Shown here piece by piece: positions 17,743-26,922 of a stretch of DNA of 64,000 bases. The stretch spans positions 1 through 64,000 of the forward strand of contig JAJYVF010000006.1 of the NCBI GenBank assembly GCA_021792135.1, in the 5' to 3' direction. Under the pieces are notes generated by a model. It worked only from the letters and a program-made list of their open reading frames with translations, made no database searches and was not told the DNA's origin. The DNA is from Acidobacteriota bacterium (lineage in GTDB: Bacteria; Acidobacteriota; Terriglobia; Terriglobales; Acidobacteriaceae). Position 1 is the stretch's first letter. Each line of letters starts with the position of its first letter. A program made the translations under genes and the position numbers.

Positions 17743-19992
17743 TTAAAACCCCTTGTACGGGTTCGGTCCCAGCGCTCGAATGCGCGCGGCGAAGTCGTCG
17801 ATCAGCGCGGGGATGCTGTCGTAGTTGTCGATAGCCAGCTGCACCATCTGTACCCGCTCCGGTTCGAGCTGCAGCCTCTCCAGCGTGTCTTTCACGTTCT
17901 CCAGACGCCGGTTCGCCAGCTCGCTGCCGCGGATGAAGTGGCACTGATAGTCGTCCCCGAAACGGCATCCCAGCAGCAGCACCCCGTCCATGCCGCGCGA
18001 GAGCGCGTCGGCGATCCACACGATATTCATGGAGCCAAGGCACCGCAGCGGCACGATCCGCACGCTCGCGTCGTAGGTCGCGCGCCGGGCCCCGGCCTGA
18101 TCGAGAGCCGGGTAAGCGTCGTTCTCGCAGGCGAAGATCAGGACGCGCGGCTTCTCCTCGGTCTCGTCCGGCACCTCGATGGCCTTCACCATCGCGGCAA
18201 TCATGTCCACTGAATAGTTGTGAAACGAGATAATCCGCTCCGGGCACGCGCCCATGCAGATGCCGCAGCGCCGGCAGCGATACGGATTCAGCTTCGGCGT
18301 GCCCTTCTCGTCCTCATCGATCGCCCCGAACGGGCACTCCACCGTGCACCGCTTGCACTGTGTGCAGCGCTGCAGCGAAAAAATCGGATACGAATCGTCG
18401 CCGACTCTGGGATGTACTGCCTGGCCGCGCGTGGCGAGCTGGATCGACTGGATCGCCTTCAGCATCGCCCCCGCCGCATCACCGCCCGCCAGGGCCGCAT
18501 CCATCGGCGCGCGCACCGCGCCTGCGGCATATATTCCCGTCCGCCGCGTCTCGTACGGGAAACAGACGAAATGCGAATCCGGGAAGCCGTCGCGCAGAAT
18601 CGGCAGGTCCGGACCCTGGCGATAGGCAAGATTCAGAACCTGGCTTCCCTCCAGGCTGCCGAGCTGCTCCACCACAGCCACAGCCTCCTGGCGCTGCTTG
18701 TCGGTTGGATTGCGCTCCAGGGACTTCTTCGCCTCGCGCAGGCTGAGCAGTGCCTCGTTGTCGGCAGAGTTCGGCACCATGCCTGTGGCCAGCACCACCA
18801 GATCCACCACAAGCTCAATCCGAGCCCCGATCAGGCTGCTGTCGGCGCTGACCAGGAGCCTGCCCTCGTCGTCGCGCCGCACGCCTGTGACGCCTCCCTT
18901 CATGAAGAAGTTCAGCGGGTGATTCTGGACCTTCTGGTAATACATCTCGTACGGGCCAGGCGTGACCATGTCGCGGTACAGCACAAAGACCTGGCAATCC
19001 GCGTCCTGCTCCCGGAAGTAGCCGATCTGCTTCAGGGTCGTCATGCAGCAGACCGAGGAGCAGTAGTTCAGGTGTTCGGGATCGCGCGAACCCGCGCACT
19101 GCAGAAAGAGCACGCTCCTCACTGCACGGCCGTCGGAGGGACGGACGATCGTGCCCGCGGCCGCCATCTTCTCGATTTCGACGTTCGTCACGACATCCGG
19201 CAGCCCATAGCCCAGGGCGCCGAGTCTTGTCGGATCGTAAGCTCTCCAGCCAGTCGCCATCACGATGGCGCCCACACGATGCGTTGAGCAATGGCGATTC
19301 TCGAGTGTGACATCGAACATGCCGGGCTGTCCTTCGGTCTGGACCACTCTCGTCGAACACAGCACGGTCACGCGCGGGTTCGCGCTGACCGCCCGGATCT
19401 TCTCGGCCAGGCCGCCCTGCTCCTCCTGTGTATACGGCGTTCCGGTCGGGTAGAGCTTCTTCACGCCGCCCAGAAACCCTCCGAGCTGCGCCTCCTTCTC
19501 CACCAGCAGCACTTCGTAGCCGGCTGCCGCTCCCTCCAGCGCCGCGGTGATTCCGGTGATCCCACCGCCGACCACGAGGATCTTCCGGGACACGGCCTCA
19601 GCCAGCGGCTGGGAGGGGCTGAGCTTTCCCAGCCGCGCGACAGCCATGCGCAGCGAGTCTTCCGCCAGCATCTGCGTGTCGTCGTCGTTGGGGGCGTGGC
19701 ACCAGGCAACCTGTTCGCGCAGATTCACCCGCTCCGGAGCTTCACCCGGCGGGAAACAAAAGCGGTCGGTTTTCACCCGCGGAGAGCAGGCGGCGATCAC
19801 CGGCGCCTCGATCGCCCCGCTCGCGAGATCCTCACGGATGAGGGCCAGACCCTCGTCCCCGCACAGGAACGGATGCGTGCGGCACACCGCAGCCTTCAGT
19901 TCGGTCGTCGCAAGTTTCGCGAGACCTTCCAGAGAAACCGCGTCCCCGATGCCGCAGCCGCTGCAGAGGTAGACTCCCATCCTTCCGGTCAT
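17743..19992 (-). CDS. qmoB: Qmo complex flavoprotein subunit QmoB (HdrA-like with MvhD-like C-terminus)
   Basis: 749 aa. Begins MTGRMGVYLCSGCGIGD, then an HdrA-type FAD fold (KILVVGGGITGITAALEGA, about residue 137-156), a ferredoxin part (CTQCKRCTVECPFGAID and CRRCGICMGACPERII) and a C-terminal MvhD/FrhD-like domain (VLLLGCRFGDDYQCHF). QmoB relays electrons between QmoC and the APS reductase side and may take part in electron confurcation. Its ATG overlaps the qmoA stop by 4 nt. Confidence 0.95.
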   Translation of the reverse strand: MTGRMGVYLCSGCGIGDAVSLEGLAKLATTELKAAVCRTHPFLCGDEGLALIREDLASGAIEAPVIAACSPRVKTDRFCFPPGEAPERVNLREQVAWCHAPNDDDTQMLAEDSLRMAVARLGKLSPSQPLAEAVSRKILVVGGGITGITAALEGAAAGYEVLLVEKEAQLGGFLGGVKKLYPTGTPYTQEEQGGLAEKIRAVSANPRVTVLCSTRVVQTEGQPGMFDVTLENRHCSTHRVGAIVMATGWRAYDPTRLGALGYGLPDVVTNVEIEKMAAAGTIVRPSDGRAVRSVLFLQCAGSRDPEHLNYCSSVCCMTTLKQIGYFREQDADCQVFVLYRDMVTPGPYEMYYQKVQNHPLNFFMKGGVTGVRRDDEGRLLVSADSSLIGARIELVVDLVVLATGMVPNSADNEALLSLREAKKSLERNPTDKQRQEAVAVVEQLGSLEGSQVLNLAYRQGPDLPILRDGFPDSHFVCFPYETRRTGIYAAGAVRAPMDAALAGGDAAGAMLKAIQSIQLATRGQAVHPRVGDDSYPIFSLQRCTQCKRCTVECPFGAIDEDEKGTPKLNPYRCRRCGICMGACPERIISFHNYSVDMIAAMVKAIEVPDETEEKPRVLIFACENDAYPALDQAGARRATYDASVRIVPLRCLGSMNIVWIADALSRGMDGVLLLGCRFGDDYQCHFIRGSELANRRLENVKDTLERLQLEPERVQMVQLAIDNYDSIPALIDDFAARIRALGPNPYKGF

Positions 19993-21260
19993 GATTCCCG
20001 CCCCGCTGACACACTCTGCATCGCCCTCAGCGTCATCCCTGTCCCATCCCGCACCGACGCGGCAGTGTCGGCCGGGAACCTGGCGCAGCCGGCGCCGTGG
20101 ATCCCGGAAGCCGCTTCGGTGACGAATCCAAACTGGTCCGTCCTGATTCCCATGGGCAGGTCGGCGGTTTGCGGAACCATGCCAACGGCGAGAACCAGCA
20201 GATCGTATTCCCGCGTGATCTTTCTTCCGCGCAGAACGTCTTCCGCGGTGACCAGCAGATCGCGGCTCCCCGGGTGCTCCTGCACACGTGCCACTTTGCC
20301 CTTGATCAGCTCAATCCCCGTGTCGGCAACGGTCTTGGCCGCGAAGTGATCCAGTTCCCCCGGGGTCCGCAGGTCGATGTAGAACATCGTGATCTTCGCG
20401 TCCGGATATTGGCTGCGGATGTAGGCCGCATGCTTCAGAGAGGCGGTGCAGCAGACGCCGGAGCAGTAGGGGAGGTGGTTTTCGTCCCGGGATCCCGCGC
20501 ACTGGATGAAAGCGACAGCCCGCGGAACCTTGCCGTCTGAAGGCCTCAGGATTCTTCCGCCGGTCGGTCCATCTGCCGCGGCCAGGCGCTCCAGCATCAC
20601 GTTGGTGATTACGTTCGAGAACCGGCGAAAGCCGAGATTGTCGATGCGGGCCGCATCGTACGGAGCCCACCCGGTTGCGACTACCACGGAAGCGACGCGC
20701 ATCTTCTCCAGCACAGGTTTCTGCGCCAGATCGACTGCGCCGTAGCGGCATGCGTCCGCGCAGGCATGACAGCCGTCCATGCAGGCCTCGCGGTCGATCG
20801 CGTACTGAGCCGGATACGCGAAGCGGTGCGGCAGGCGAATCGCCCGAGCGCTGCTCATGCCGTAGTCAAACGGGTCCGGCGTTTCCGACGGGCAGACGCG
20901 CGAGCACTCGCCGCACATCGTGCACTGCGCGGTCACATAGCGCGGATTGAAGCGGATGATCGCCTCGTAGTCGCCGGGTTTCCCGCACAGGTCCTTCAGT
21001 TCCGCCAGAGTGTGCACGGCGATCAGCGAATTGTTGCGGATCCGCCGGAAGTTGATTTCCAAACCGCACGGCGGCGGGCACAGCTTGGGAAAGTACTGGT
21101 GAAAGCCCGCAACCCTTCCTCCGAGACAGGGGGATTTCTCGACCACGACCACCCGGTTCCCAGCCTCCGCGGCTTCGATGGCGCAGGTCAGCCCGGCGAT
21201 GCCCCCGCCCACGACCAGGATGGGAAGCGGCTTCCCGTTGCCGGATTCAGCGGCTGGCAT
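19989..21260 (-). CDS. qmoA: Qmo complex flavoprotein subunit QmoA (HdrA-like)
   Basis: 423 aa; ATG 21260 chosen over the adjacent upstream GTG because AGGAG sits 7 nt before it. FAD-binding PILVVGGGIAGLTCAIEAAE is near the N-terminus. Iron-sulfur cysteines are in CTMCGECSRVCP and CMDGCHACADACRYG, and the HdrA C-C pattern CSGVCCTASLKHA is in the middle. It is a soluble partner of QmoB/QmoC in electron transfer to AprBA. Overlaps the YkgJ-like gene upstream by 14 nt. Confidence 0.95.
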   Translation of the reverse strand: MPAAESGNGKPLPILVVGGGIAGLTCAIEAAEAGNRVVVVEKSPCLGGRVAGFHQYFPKLCPPPCGLEINFRRIRNNSLIAVHTLAELKDLCGKPGDYEAIIRFNPRYVTAQCTMCGECSRVCPSETPDPFDYGMSSARAIRLPHRFAYPAQYAIDREACMDGCHACADACRYGAVDLAQKPVLEKMRVASVVVATGWAPYDAARIDNLGFRRFSNVITNVMLERLAAADGPTGGRILRPSDGKVPRAVAFIQCAGSRDENHLPYCSGVCCTASLKHAAYIRSQYPDAKITMFYIDLRTPGELDHFAAKTVADTGIELIKGKVARVQEHPGSRDLLVTAEDVLRGRKITREYDLLVLAVGMVPQTADLPMGIRTDQFGFVTEAASGIHGAGCARFPADTAASVRDGTGMTLRAMQSVSAGRES

Positions 21261-22089
21261 CACCGTGCTCCTGTTCTCCCGTACCCTGTTTGCCGTCCAC
21301 CTGCGAAGACGTCGCGAACGTCAGCGGATCCCGCATCCGCATGCGCGGCTCGGAGAAGAGAGCGAACGCCAGCCAGTCCATGGCAAACTCGAGCAGATCC
21401 TCGTCGTCGTTCGCCATCGCGTGCATGCGCTCTTCGTCCACCTCGAACAGCAGGAGCAGGCGCGTTTCGAAGACAAACCGGCGGAAGCGGTCCAGGTCGT
21501 ACAGCGCCATGAAGCACATGCTGAGCTGCCGCTCGTCGATCGCTCCGGGGCGATCCCAGCCCGGGTGCGCCATCAGCTCGAGGAAGGGCAGCTGCCCGCG
21601 GTCGAAGGGCTCGATGCCCTGCTCCTCAATCCATTCCCGCACCGACTGCTCCTCGCCCTGGTGCCCGTGGCACAGCTCCTCCGCGACAAGGAAATAGAAC
21701 CGGTCCGCTGCGGCCTCCGCGCTCTTCGGCTGCGCCATCCCCAGCGGATACATGCGGCACGCCCACGGGCGGTGCGGATAGACCTGGCATCCTGCTTCGC
21801 CCACAAAGGGACACTGGCGGCTCTGCTCGTCCATGCGCAGAAACACGGCCGGAATGTGCCGCTCTCGCGAATGCAGGGTGACAGTGTACTTTTCCAGAAA
21901 CTCGGACGAATCCAGATGCAGCGCTCGCTTCAGACGCAGCACGTCATACGGAGAAAGCAGAATCGATACATCGCGGCAGCAGCAGTTGAAGCAGTCGGCC
22001 TCCGGGCCGCAGCGAAAAATGAAGCGGGAATCCGGGGTAAGACGCTGGGCCTCTTCCAGGATTCGCTGCGCAGTCGTGGTTTCAGGCAT
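21247..22089 (-). CDS. YkgJ family cysteine cluster protein
   Basis: 280 aa. The Cys cluster is spread over the first about 115 residues: [39 protein letters not shown]. This is the YkgJ/Fe-S-zinc-binding pattern. The C-terminal half is acidic and helical with no known domain. It sits between aprA and qmoA in the same operon, overlapping both neighbours, so a role in cofactor or cluster handling for AprBA or Qmo is plausible. That role is inference only. Confidence 0.75.
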   Translation of the reverse strand: MPETTTAQRILEEAQRLTPDSRFIFRCGPEADCFNCCCRDVSILLSPYDVLRLKRALHLDSSEFLEKYTVTLHSRERHIPAVFLRMDEQSRQCPFVGEAGCQVYPHRPWACRMYPLGMAQPKSAEAAADRFYFLVAEELCHGHQGEEQSVREWIEEQGIEPFDRGQLPFLELMAHPGWDRPGAIDERQLSMCFMALYDLDRFRRFVFETRLLLLFEVDEERMHAMANDDEDLLEFAMDWLAFALFSEPRMRMRDPLTFATSSQVDGKQGTGEQEHGDASR

Positions 22090-22372
22090 GGGAATTCTGC
22101 TCTTCTTCCGTGAGGATGTTGTCCTTCAGGGCGTCCCGCGACCACACCGGCAGCGGTCCGCAGTCGCCCGTGTCCGGCTCCAGCCGGAAGCGGTAGGAAG
22201 CGGTCGCATTGAACTGGCTCCGCATCCACTCCCAGCCGCGCACAAAATACGGGCAGTCGTCGTTGAAGCACACGAGCTGCCAGGCGCCTGCCCAGGAAGC
22301 CAGCTGCGGATTCGCCCAGCGGCGCATCGGGCGGCTGCAGTGGGGGCACCGGGTTTCGCGATCGAAGGCCAT
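22082..22372 (-). CDS. Small zinc-ribbon-like protein of the apr operon
   Basis: 96 aa; ATG 22372 follows GAGG by 5 nt and is preferred to the in-frame TTG 15 nt upstream. Begins [16 protein letters not shown] and continues with [16 protein letters not shown], giving a CPHC...CFNDDC four-cysteine ribbon like ogr/Delta-type zinc fingers. The rest ([11 protein letters not shown]) has no recognised fold. Directly downstream of aprA and overlapping the YkgJ-like gene by 8 nt, so a specific accessory factor of this pathway is likely. Confidence 0.65.
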   Translation of the reverse strand: MAFDRETRCPHCSRPMRRWANPQLASWAGAWQLVCFNDDCPYFVRGWEWMRSQFNATASYRFRLEPDTGDCGPLPVWSRDALKDNILTEEEQNSHA

Positions 22373-22395
22373 ATGTGCCTCGCGCAAGGCAGAAA

Positions 22396-22425
22396 ACGGG
22401 GCTCCGGCGTGAGGCCGGAGCCCGT
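22396..22425 (-). ncRNA. Intercistronic RNA hairpin after aprA
   Basis: The 58-nt gap after aprA holds a GC-rich stem-loop: GGGCTCCGGC pairs with GCCGGAGCCC around a 5-nt loop, extended by AC/GT pairs past a one-base bulge. No T-run follows. As with the hairpin after sat, it may stabilise the upstream aprBA message rather than terminate transcription. Confidence 0.55.
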
Positions 22426-22430
22426 CTGGG

Positions 22431-24377
22431 TTATCGCGCCATTGCCGGCTGCGGCGTCGCCGGCTCCTGCGCCTTCGGCTGCTCGAAGATGTGGAAGATC
22501 GGCCGTGTCAGCATCTCCCACTTTCCTGTCTTCGGGTCGCAGCGGCAGTTGGCGAAGACATGCCACTTCTCCTCATTGAGCGTGGGCGTGTCGGATCGCA
22601 TGTAGTAGCCCGGCCACCGCGTTTCGCCGCGGAACAGCATCGTCCGGACGTGAGCTTCGGCCTGCCACATGCGGTGGACGTTCTCCCAGCAGCGCATCAG
22701 CTCGTGCGTGTTCGAGGCTGCCAGCTTCTCGGAGTCCTCCTTCAGGAAGGCCAGAAGTTCCAGCGCCCGCTCCAGCTGGGCTTTGTTGGTGGTGAACTGT
22801 GCCGTCACCCCGCCCGCGTATTCGTCCATGATCTTCTGCAGCCGGAACATGAACGCGCGCGGCCGAATGTAGTTCGGATTGACGTCCTCGTCGGTGGTGA
22901 GCTTCCGGTTCCCCTCGAAGGTCTCCAGCGGCTTCAGCACCTGGGCGACGATCTTCTCCACCTCGGCCGGATCCAGCTGAGGCAGCGAATTGTTCTCGAC
23001 GACGAAGCGGATCGCGGACTTCGCGGCGATGCGCCCCTCGGCGTGCGAGCCGGACGAGAACTTGTGGCTCGATGCTCCCGATGCGTCTCCTGCGCAGAAC
23101 AGGCCCTTCACCGTGGACATGTTCGGGTAGCCCCAGAAGTACTCGGATTTGGTCTCCGCGGTCTGCAGATCCTCCGGACCACTGACCCATGCCCCGGAAG
23201 CTCCCGAGTGCGAGCCGATGAAGTACGGCTCGGCCGCGGCAATCTCGGAGCTCTTCTGCTCAGGCTGCACGTTGCTGGCAGCCCACAGAATCGCCTGCGA
23301 GATGGTCATGTCCAGGAAGTCTTCCCAGGCCTCCGATTCCAGCTCCTTCATCTTCTTCTGATAGGCTTTGGGATCGTCCTTATACTGCTCCGCGATTTTG
23401 GTCAGGGCTTCCTCCGTTCTCATGAACAGCGGTCCCTTGCCCTCCAGCACGTCGAGCATGCCCAGATAGTTACGAAGATTGGCTGGTATCGGCTTCACGC
23501 GTCCGTAGGGGCCCCACTTCTCAAGTTCGGACCCGCGCTCCACCATGTAATTTCCTCCCATGGCATTGGTCGCCCGGGATTTGAACAGCAGGAACCACGC
23601 TCCCACCGGCCCATAGGCGTCCTTGAAGCGCACTGGAATGAAGCGCACTTCCTGGCAGGTCATCTCTGCGCCCGCCTTCAGCGTGAAGTAGGCCGACGAG
23701 CCGGAGTTCCACGGCGGATACCACGCGCGCCCCATGCCCTCGCCCGAGCTGCGCGGCTTGAAGACGTGCACCGCGCCGCCCAGCGTCACCAGCGTCGCCT
23801 TCGCGCGGAAGAGATAAATCTTGTTCTCGCGCACCGAGAAGCCGATCGCGCCGGCGCAGCGGTCTCCGTCCATCAGCGGTCCAACAATAAACACGCGCTC
23901 GAAGATCTGCCCCACTCCGTCTCCAAGCAGCGCGTTTTTCGCCGCTTCGGCAACCACGACTTTGTACGACTCGCCGTTGATCATCAGCTGCCAGCGGCCT
24001 TCATGGACATACTTGCCCGCTTCATCCTTCCAGATGGGCAAGCCCCATTTCTCGAAGAGGTGAACGCTGGAGTCGACGTGGCGCGCGATGTTAGCCACCA
24101 GGTCCTCACGTGTCACACCCATCAGGTCGTTGCGGACATAGTCCACATAGTCCTTCACACTGTTCGCGCCGTCCTTCAGGCCGACATACTGGTTGATCGC
24201 GGAAAGCCCCATTGCCACGGCGCCGGAACGGTCCACCGCGGCCTTGTCCACGAGGGTTACTTTCAGGCCATGCTTCTTTGCCCAGTGAGCGGCTTCGACC
24301 GCGGCCCCGCAGGCCGCCATGCCTCCGCCGAGGATAAGAAGATCGGTATCGACAATGACTGTTTCCGGCTTAGGCAC
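22431..24377 (-). CDS. aprA: Adenylylsulfate (APS) reductase subunit alpha
   Basis: 648 aa from GTG 24377, which gives the family-like start [20 protein letters not shown] and an 8-nt overlap with aprB. AprA is the FAD subunit that reduces APS to sulfite and AMP. Visible features are the FAD Rossmann motif at the N-terminus, [34 protein letters not shown] and [22 protein letters not shown] split in the middle of the chain. Length and layout match dissimilatory enzymes. Works with AprB and takes electrons from the Qmo complex encoded downstream. Confidence 0.97.
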   Translation of the reverse strand: MPKPETVIVDTDLLILGGGMAACGAAVEAAHWAKKHGLKVTLVDKAAVDRSGAVAMGLSAINQYVGLKDGANSVKDYVDYVRNDLMGVTREDLVANIARHVDSSVHLFEKWGLPIWKDEAGKYVHEGRWQLMINGESYKVVVAEAAKNALLGDGVGQIFERVFIVGPLMDGDRCAGAIGFSVRENKIYLFRAKATLVTLGGAVHVFKPRSSGEGMGRAWYPPWNSGSSAYFTLKAGAEMTCQEVRFIPVRFKDAYGPVGAWFLLFKSRATNAMGGNYMVERGSELEKWGPYGRVKPIPANLRNYLGMLDVLEGKGPLFMRTEEALTKIAEQYKDDPKAYQKKMKELESEAWEDFLDMTISQAILWAASNVQPEQKSSEIAAAEPYFIGSHSGASGAWVSGPEDLQTAETKSEYFWGYPNMSTVKGLFCAGDASGASSHKFSSGSHAEGRIAAKSAIRFVVENNSLPQLDPAEVEKIVAQVLKPLETFEGNRKLTTDEDVNPNYIRPRAFMFRLQKIMDEYAGGVTAQFTTNKAQLERALELLAFLKEDSEKLAASNTHELMRCWENVHRMWQAEAHVRTMLFRGETRWPGYYMRSDTPTLNEEKWHVFANCRCDPKTGKWEMLTRPIFHIFEQPKAQEPATPQPAMAR

Positions 24378-24828
24378 GGGCGTCTCCCTTCTGATCGAGA
24401 CTGAATACCGCAGGCAGACCCAGCGAAGCCGGCTCGGTAAACAACGCCGCACTGTTCAGGTCGTCTCCGGACTGGAATCCTCCATCGGGCGCTGCTGTTC
24501 CTTCCGGCGTCGTCCGAATCGGGAACTTGAATCTCTTCAGGTTTCCGTTTCTGAACTTCACCGTCCACATGATGGAATCTGTCGACCGCAGCGGTGTAAC
24601 CTGGGCGCCCAGCGGCACAAAATCCGCATAGCCGCGGATCTGGATAGCCTGGGTCGGGCAGATTTTGACGCAGTTGTAGCACTCCCAGCACATGGCTGGA
24701 TCGCGGTTATAAGCTTTCTGAATATCCTTGTTAAGGACCATAAGATCGTTAGGGCAGATGTACTGGCATGCAGTACGGTCCAGGGCTCTGCACCCATCGC
24801 ACTTGTCGGGATTTACATAGCTCGGCAC
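24370..24828 (-). CDS. aprB: APS reductase subunit beta (ferredoxin-like)
   Basis: 152 aa. I place the start at GTG 24828 because GGAGG lies 6 nt before it and the protein then begins like the family (PSYVNPDKCDGCRALDR). Two [4Fe-4S] clusters are bound by CDGCRALDRTACQYICP and CWECYNCVKICP. The C-terminal tail wraps AprA in known structures and is present. First gene of the long apr-qmo-sat operon, with an unusually long leader (about 305 nt) back to a CRP/FNR-like promoter. Confidence 0.96.
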   Translation of the reverse strand: MPSYVNPDKCDGCRALDRTACQYICPNDLMVLNKDIQKAYNRDPAMCWECYNCVKICPTQAIQIRGYADFVPLGAQVTPLRSTDSIMWTVKFRNGNLKRFKFPIRTTPEGTAAPDGGFQSGDDLNSAALFTEPASLGLPAVFSLDQKGDARA

Positions 24829-25139
24829 CAATCACCTCCGAAGGTCTGAGTTACACCGGATGTTTTGCGGCTTTGCAGAAGGCGCTCTCGATCACTGCGG
24901 CTGCAACAGTTCGCACGAATGGACGAGGCGCGCTCGCGATGGAAGCGAGGCGAACGAGGTTGGCGCCTCGGGTTCCCCGCAGTGAGTCGCGCGGGATCTG
25001 GAAGGTATGAAGAAGTAAGAAACAGCTCCGTGGAAAGCAGATCTGCCGGCAAGCGGCATCTTTGTATACACGGAATAGTGGTCGTGAAGGTCAAATGGTG
25101 TTTGCGAACCCAGAGTGCCCGCCCCTTCAACCGGCTGTA
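24829..25139 (-). promoter_or_regulatory. Long untranslated leader of the apr-qmo-sat operon
   Basis: Between the proposed -10 (25140-25145) and the aprB GTG there are about 310 nt without a convincing gene; the open frames on both strands have no ribosome-binding site or domain. On the minus strand a GAGGCG/CGCCTC-type pairing lies at about 24945-24975. I recognise no known riboswitch. The stretch could be a cis-regulatory leader. Confidence 0.35.
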
Positions 25140-25183
25140 ATTCTAGGAATTGCTGCATATCATTGGCTGTGACTGCGATCACA
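25140..25183 (-). promoter_or_regulatory. CRP/FNR-type operator with class II promoter for aprB
   Basis: A perfect palindrome TGTGACTGCGATCACA occupies 25168-25183. On the minus strand it is followed after exactly 22 nt by TAGAAT (25140-25145), a good -10 hexamer. This is the spacing of class II CRP/FNR activation (operator centred near -41.5). It points at aprB and matches three other sites in the window. Confidence 0.75.
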
Positions 25184-25208
25184 GGTGTGCCGACTGAGGG
25201 AGCTACCG

Positions 25209-25304
25209 GTAACTCGGAACGAAATGTGTGTGGACGACTGCGATGTTCAGCGGCTGCAGGCAGGCCGTGAAAGCCAGATCAAATGCGCCGGAGTTCCGAG
25301 TTAC
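25209..25304. repeat. 12-bp perfect inverted repeat with 72-nt spacer
   Basis: GTAACTCGGAAC at 25209-25220 is the exact reverse complement of GTTCCGAGTTAC at 25293-25304. The spacer codes for nothing recognisable. It lies between the apr operator and the intergenic repeat element. It could be a long RNA stem or the ends of a tiny mobile element. Confidence 0.45.
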
Positions 25305-25314
25305 TCCCCGCTCA

Positions 25315-25443
25315 CAGCCTGTGGCAGGAATCGAAAGTTCGCAAAATGCGCCCCTCAGCGGCCTAAAGCCCCATTGACTGTGCGGTGTTTATGACACGAC
25401 TGAAAATCGTGTCCTTTCAAGACACGAGTTTTGCGACAGGCTG
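25315..25443 (-). repeat. Multi-hairpin intergenic repeat element, copy 1
   Basis: 129 bp bounded by CAGCCTGTGGCAG at 25315 and GACAGGCTG ending at 25443. Read on the minus strand it lines up along its whole length with the plus-strand element at 58943-59070. Shared blocks are AGCCTGT, TTGAAAGG, the paired CACG/CGTG stem, AGTCA-TGGGGCTTTAG, GAGGG, ATTTT and TGCCACAGGCTG. It lies 46 nt beyond the dsrN stop, at the end of the dsr operon. Confidence 0.75.
25407..25427 (-). terminator. Probable terminator of the dsr operon (part of the repeat element)
   Basis: On the minus strand TCGTGTC-TTGAAAG-GACACGA is followed by TTTT and preceded by AAAAC, an intrinsic-terminator-like hairpin about 62 nt after the dsrN stop. 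The plus strand also ends in GTTTT, so it may work both ways and shield the apr promoter. A third copy of the arm (25393-25399) could form a competing hairpin. Confidence 0.5.
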
Positions 25444-25488
25444 CTGGCCCAATCCCTTCAGCTGGTAAGTTTCATGTGCCAAAACAAT

Positions 25489-26883
25489 TCAGAACAGGCT
25501 CTGTCTTCCGCGGGTCTGCGCGGCAAACCGCTGCGCTGCCGCCAGCATACCTGCCGCCCACTGCGGTGCGGCGAGAGCATGCAGATGCGTATAACCGGCC
25601 ATGACGTTGTGTGCGGTCAGGAAGTCGCGGCCCGGAAAGACTCCCGCGCCGCGAATGACCGCGCAGGCTGTGCGCGCCGGCTCCGCGCCAGGGATCAGGC
25701 GGGAGTAATGGAACTCATGTCCGCGCAGGATGGTTCCCTGCGCGAAAAAAGGGTTGGGCGCATCCACCCGGAGTTTGCTGTAGCCGTGCCCCTGAGGGTT
25801 TTCCCCGACCGCGACATCGAAGGGAAACACGCCGGCCATCGGGTAACGCTGGCCCCTCCAGGAGAGCGACCGCGCCAGCAGCATCAGGCCCCCGCATTCC
25901 GCGTAGACAGGCAGACCCGCCTCCGATGCCCCACGGATGGAGCCCAGAAAGCCCACATTCCCTGACAGATCGCGGGCATGGGTTTCCGGAAATCCGCCCC
26001 CGATGTACAAAGCGTGCAGATTGTCCGGAAGCATCTCGGCGCGCAGCGGTGAGATCGGAATCAGCGTGGCGCCGGCCCTCTCGATCTGCTCCAGATTCTC
26101 GGGATAGTAGAAGCTGAACGCGGAATCCAGGAAATAGCCAACCCGCAGGCCAGAGGCATCAGGCAACGCCAGGGATTCCTCAGGCAGGAAACTGAGCGGG
26201 GAAGCACTCCGCGCAATCGAAAGCAGCGCATCCAGATCCAGGTAGTCTCCCACCATCCTGAGGAGGTTCTCTTCCAGTTTTTCCGTTTCCTGATGTTCCT
26301 CGGGCGGAATCAGACCCAGGTGCCTTTCCGGAAGAGGATTGCGCACCGCGCGGGGAACAGCGCCGACCACCGGAATCGAGCATGCGGCGGCAATGGAGTC
26401 GCGGAGGATCGCTTCATGTCTTCGGCCCCCGACATTGTTTAGGACCACGCCCCGAATCTCCGCATTGCGGTCGAGGTGCTGGCAGCCGAGGATCAGCGCC
26501 GCGGCCGTGCGGGTCATCTTCGTGGCATCGACAACCAGCACAACAGGCGCGGCCAGTTCCTCAGCGAGCGTGGCGCTGCTGTGCGTGCCCGCGGCATCGA
26601 ATCCGTCAAAGAGTCCCCGATTGCCCTCGATCAGGTTCACTCCGTCATCGATGCCATGCCGGGTGAACGAAGCAAGAACGCTCCCGAATCCCATTAGGAA
26701 TGTATCGAGGCTGCGGGCCGTTCCCGCCGAAGCCCAGGCAAGCCACGCGGGATCGATGTAGTCCGGCCCCTTCTTGAACGCGCGCACGTCAATGCCGGCG
26801 CGCCGGAAGAGCAATAGCATGCCCATGGAGACCAGGGTCTTCCCGGAGCCTCCGGAAAGACCCGCGACGAGCAGGCGGGGCAT
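25489..26883 (-). CDS. dsrN: DsrN, siroheme amidase (cobyrinic acid a,c-diamide synthase family)
   Basis: 464 aa; ATG 26883 gives the family start PRLLVAGLSGGSGKT with the P-loop. The CobB/CbiA layout is complete: an ATP-binding N-terminal half (KKGPDYIDPAW, LIEGNRGLFDG) and a glutamine amidotransferase half with the nucleophile Cys in YAECGGLMLLARS and His in RGHEFHYS. DsrN amidates siroheme to the siroheme amide used by DsrAB. No corrin pathway genes are nearby, which supports the dsr role. Last gene of the dsr operon. An in-frame TTG 33 nt upstream is an alternative start. Confidence 0.92.
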   Translation of the reverse strand: MPRLLVAGLSGGSGKTLVSMGMLLLFRRAGIDVRAFKKGPDYIDPAWLAWASAGTARSLDTFLMGFGSVLASFTRHGIDDGVNLIEGNRGLFDGFDAAGTHSSATLAEELAAPVVLVVDATKMTRTAAALILGCQHLDRNAEIRGVVLNNVGGRRHEAILRDSIAAACSIPVVGAVPRAVRNPLPERHLGLIPPEEHQETEKLEENLLRMVGDYLDLDALLSIARSASPLSFLPEESLALPDASGLRVGYFLDSAFSFYYPENLEQIERAGATLIPISPLRAEMLPDNLHALYIGGGFPETHARDLSGNVGFLGSIRGASEAGLPVYAECGGLMLLARSLSWRGQRYPMAGVFPFDVAVGENPQGHGYSKLRVDAPNPFFAQGTILRGHEFHYSRLIPGAEPARTACAVIRGAGVFPGRDFLTAHNVMAGYTHLHALAAPQWAAGMLAAAQRFAAQTRGRQSLF

Positions 26884-26922
26884 GGCGCGCACCGAAGAAC
26901 TGGACGACGACGGCAATCGAAT

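Noticed and set aside
25393-25427. Short direct copies GACACGA that look like a tiny CRISPR or riboswitch
   Set aside because: Only two direct copies plus one inverted, all inside the intergenic repeat element; no spacer array or cas gene.
25489-26883. Cobalamin biosynthesis cobB
   Set aside because: No other corrin genes nearby and the position next to dsrD is that of dsrN.
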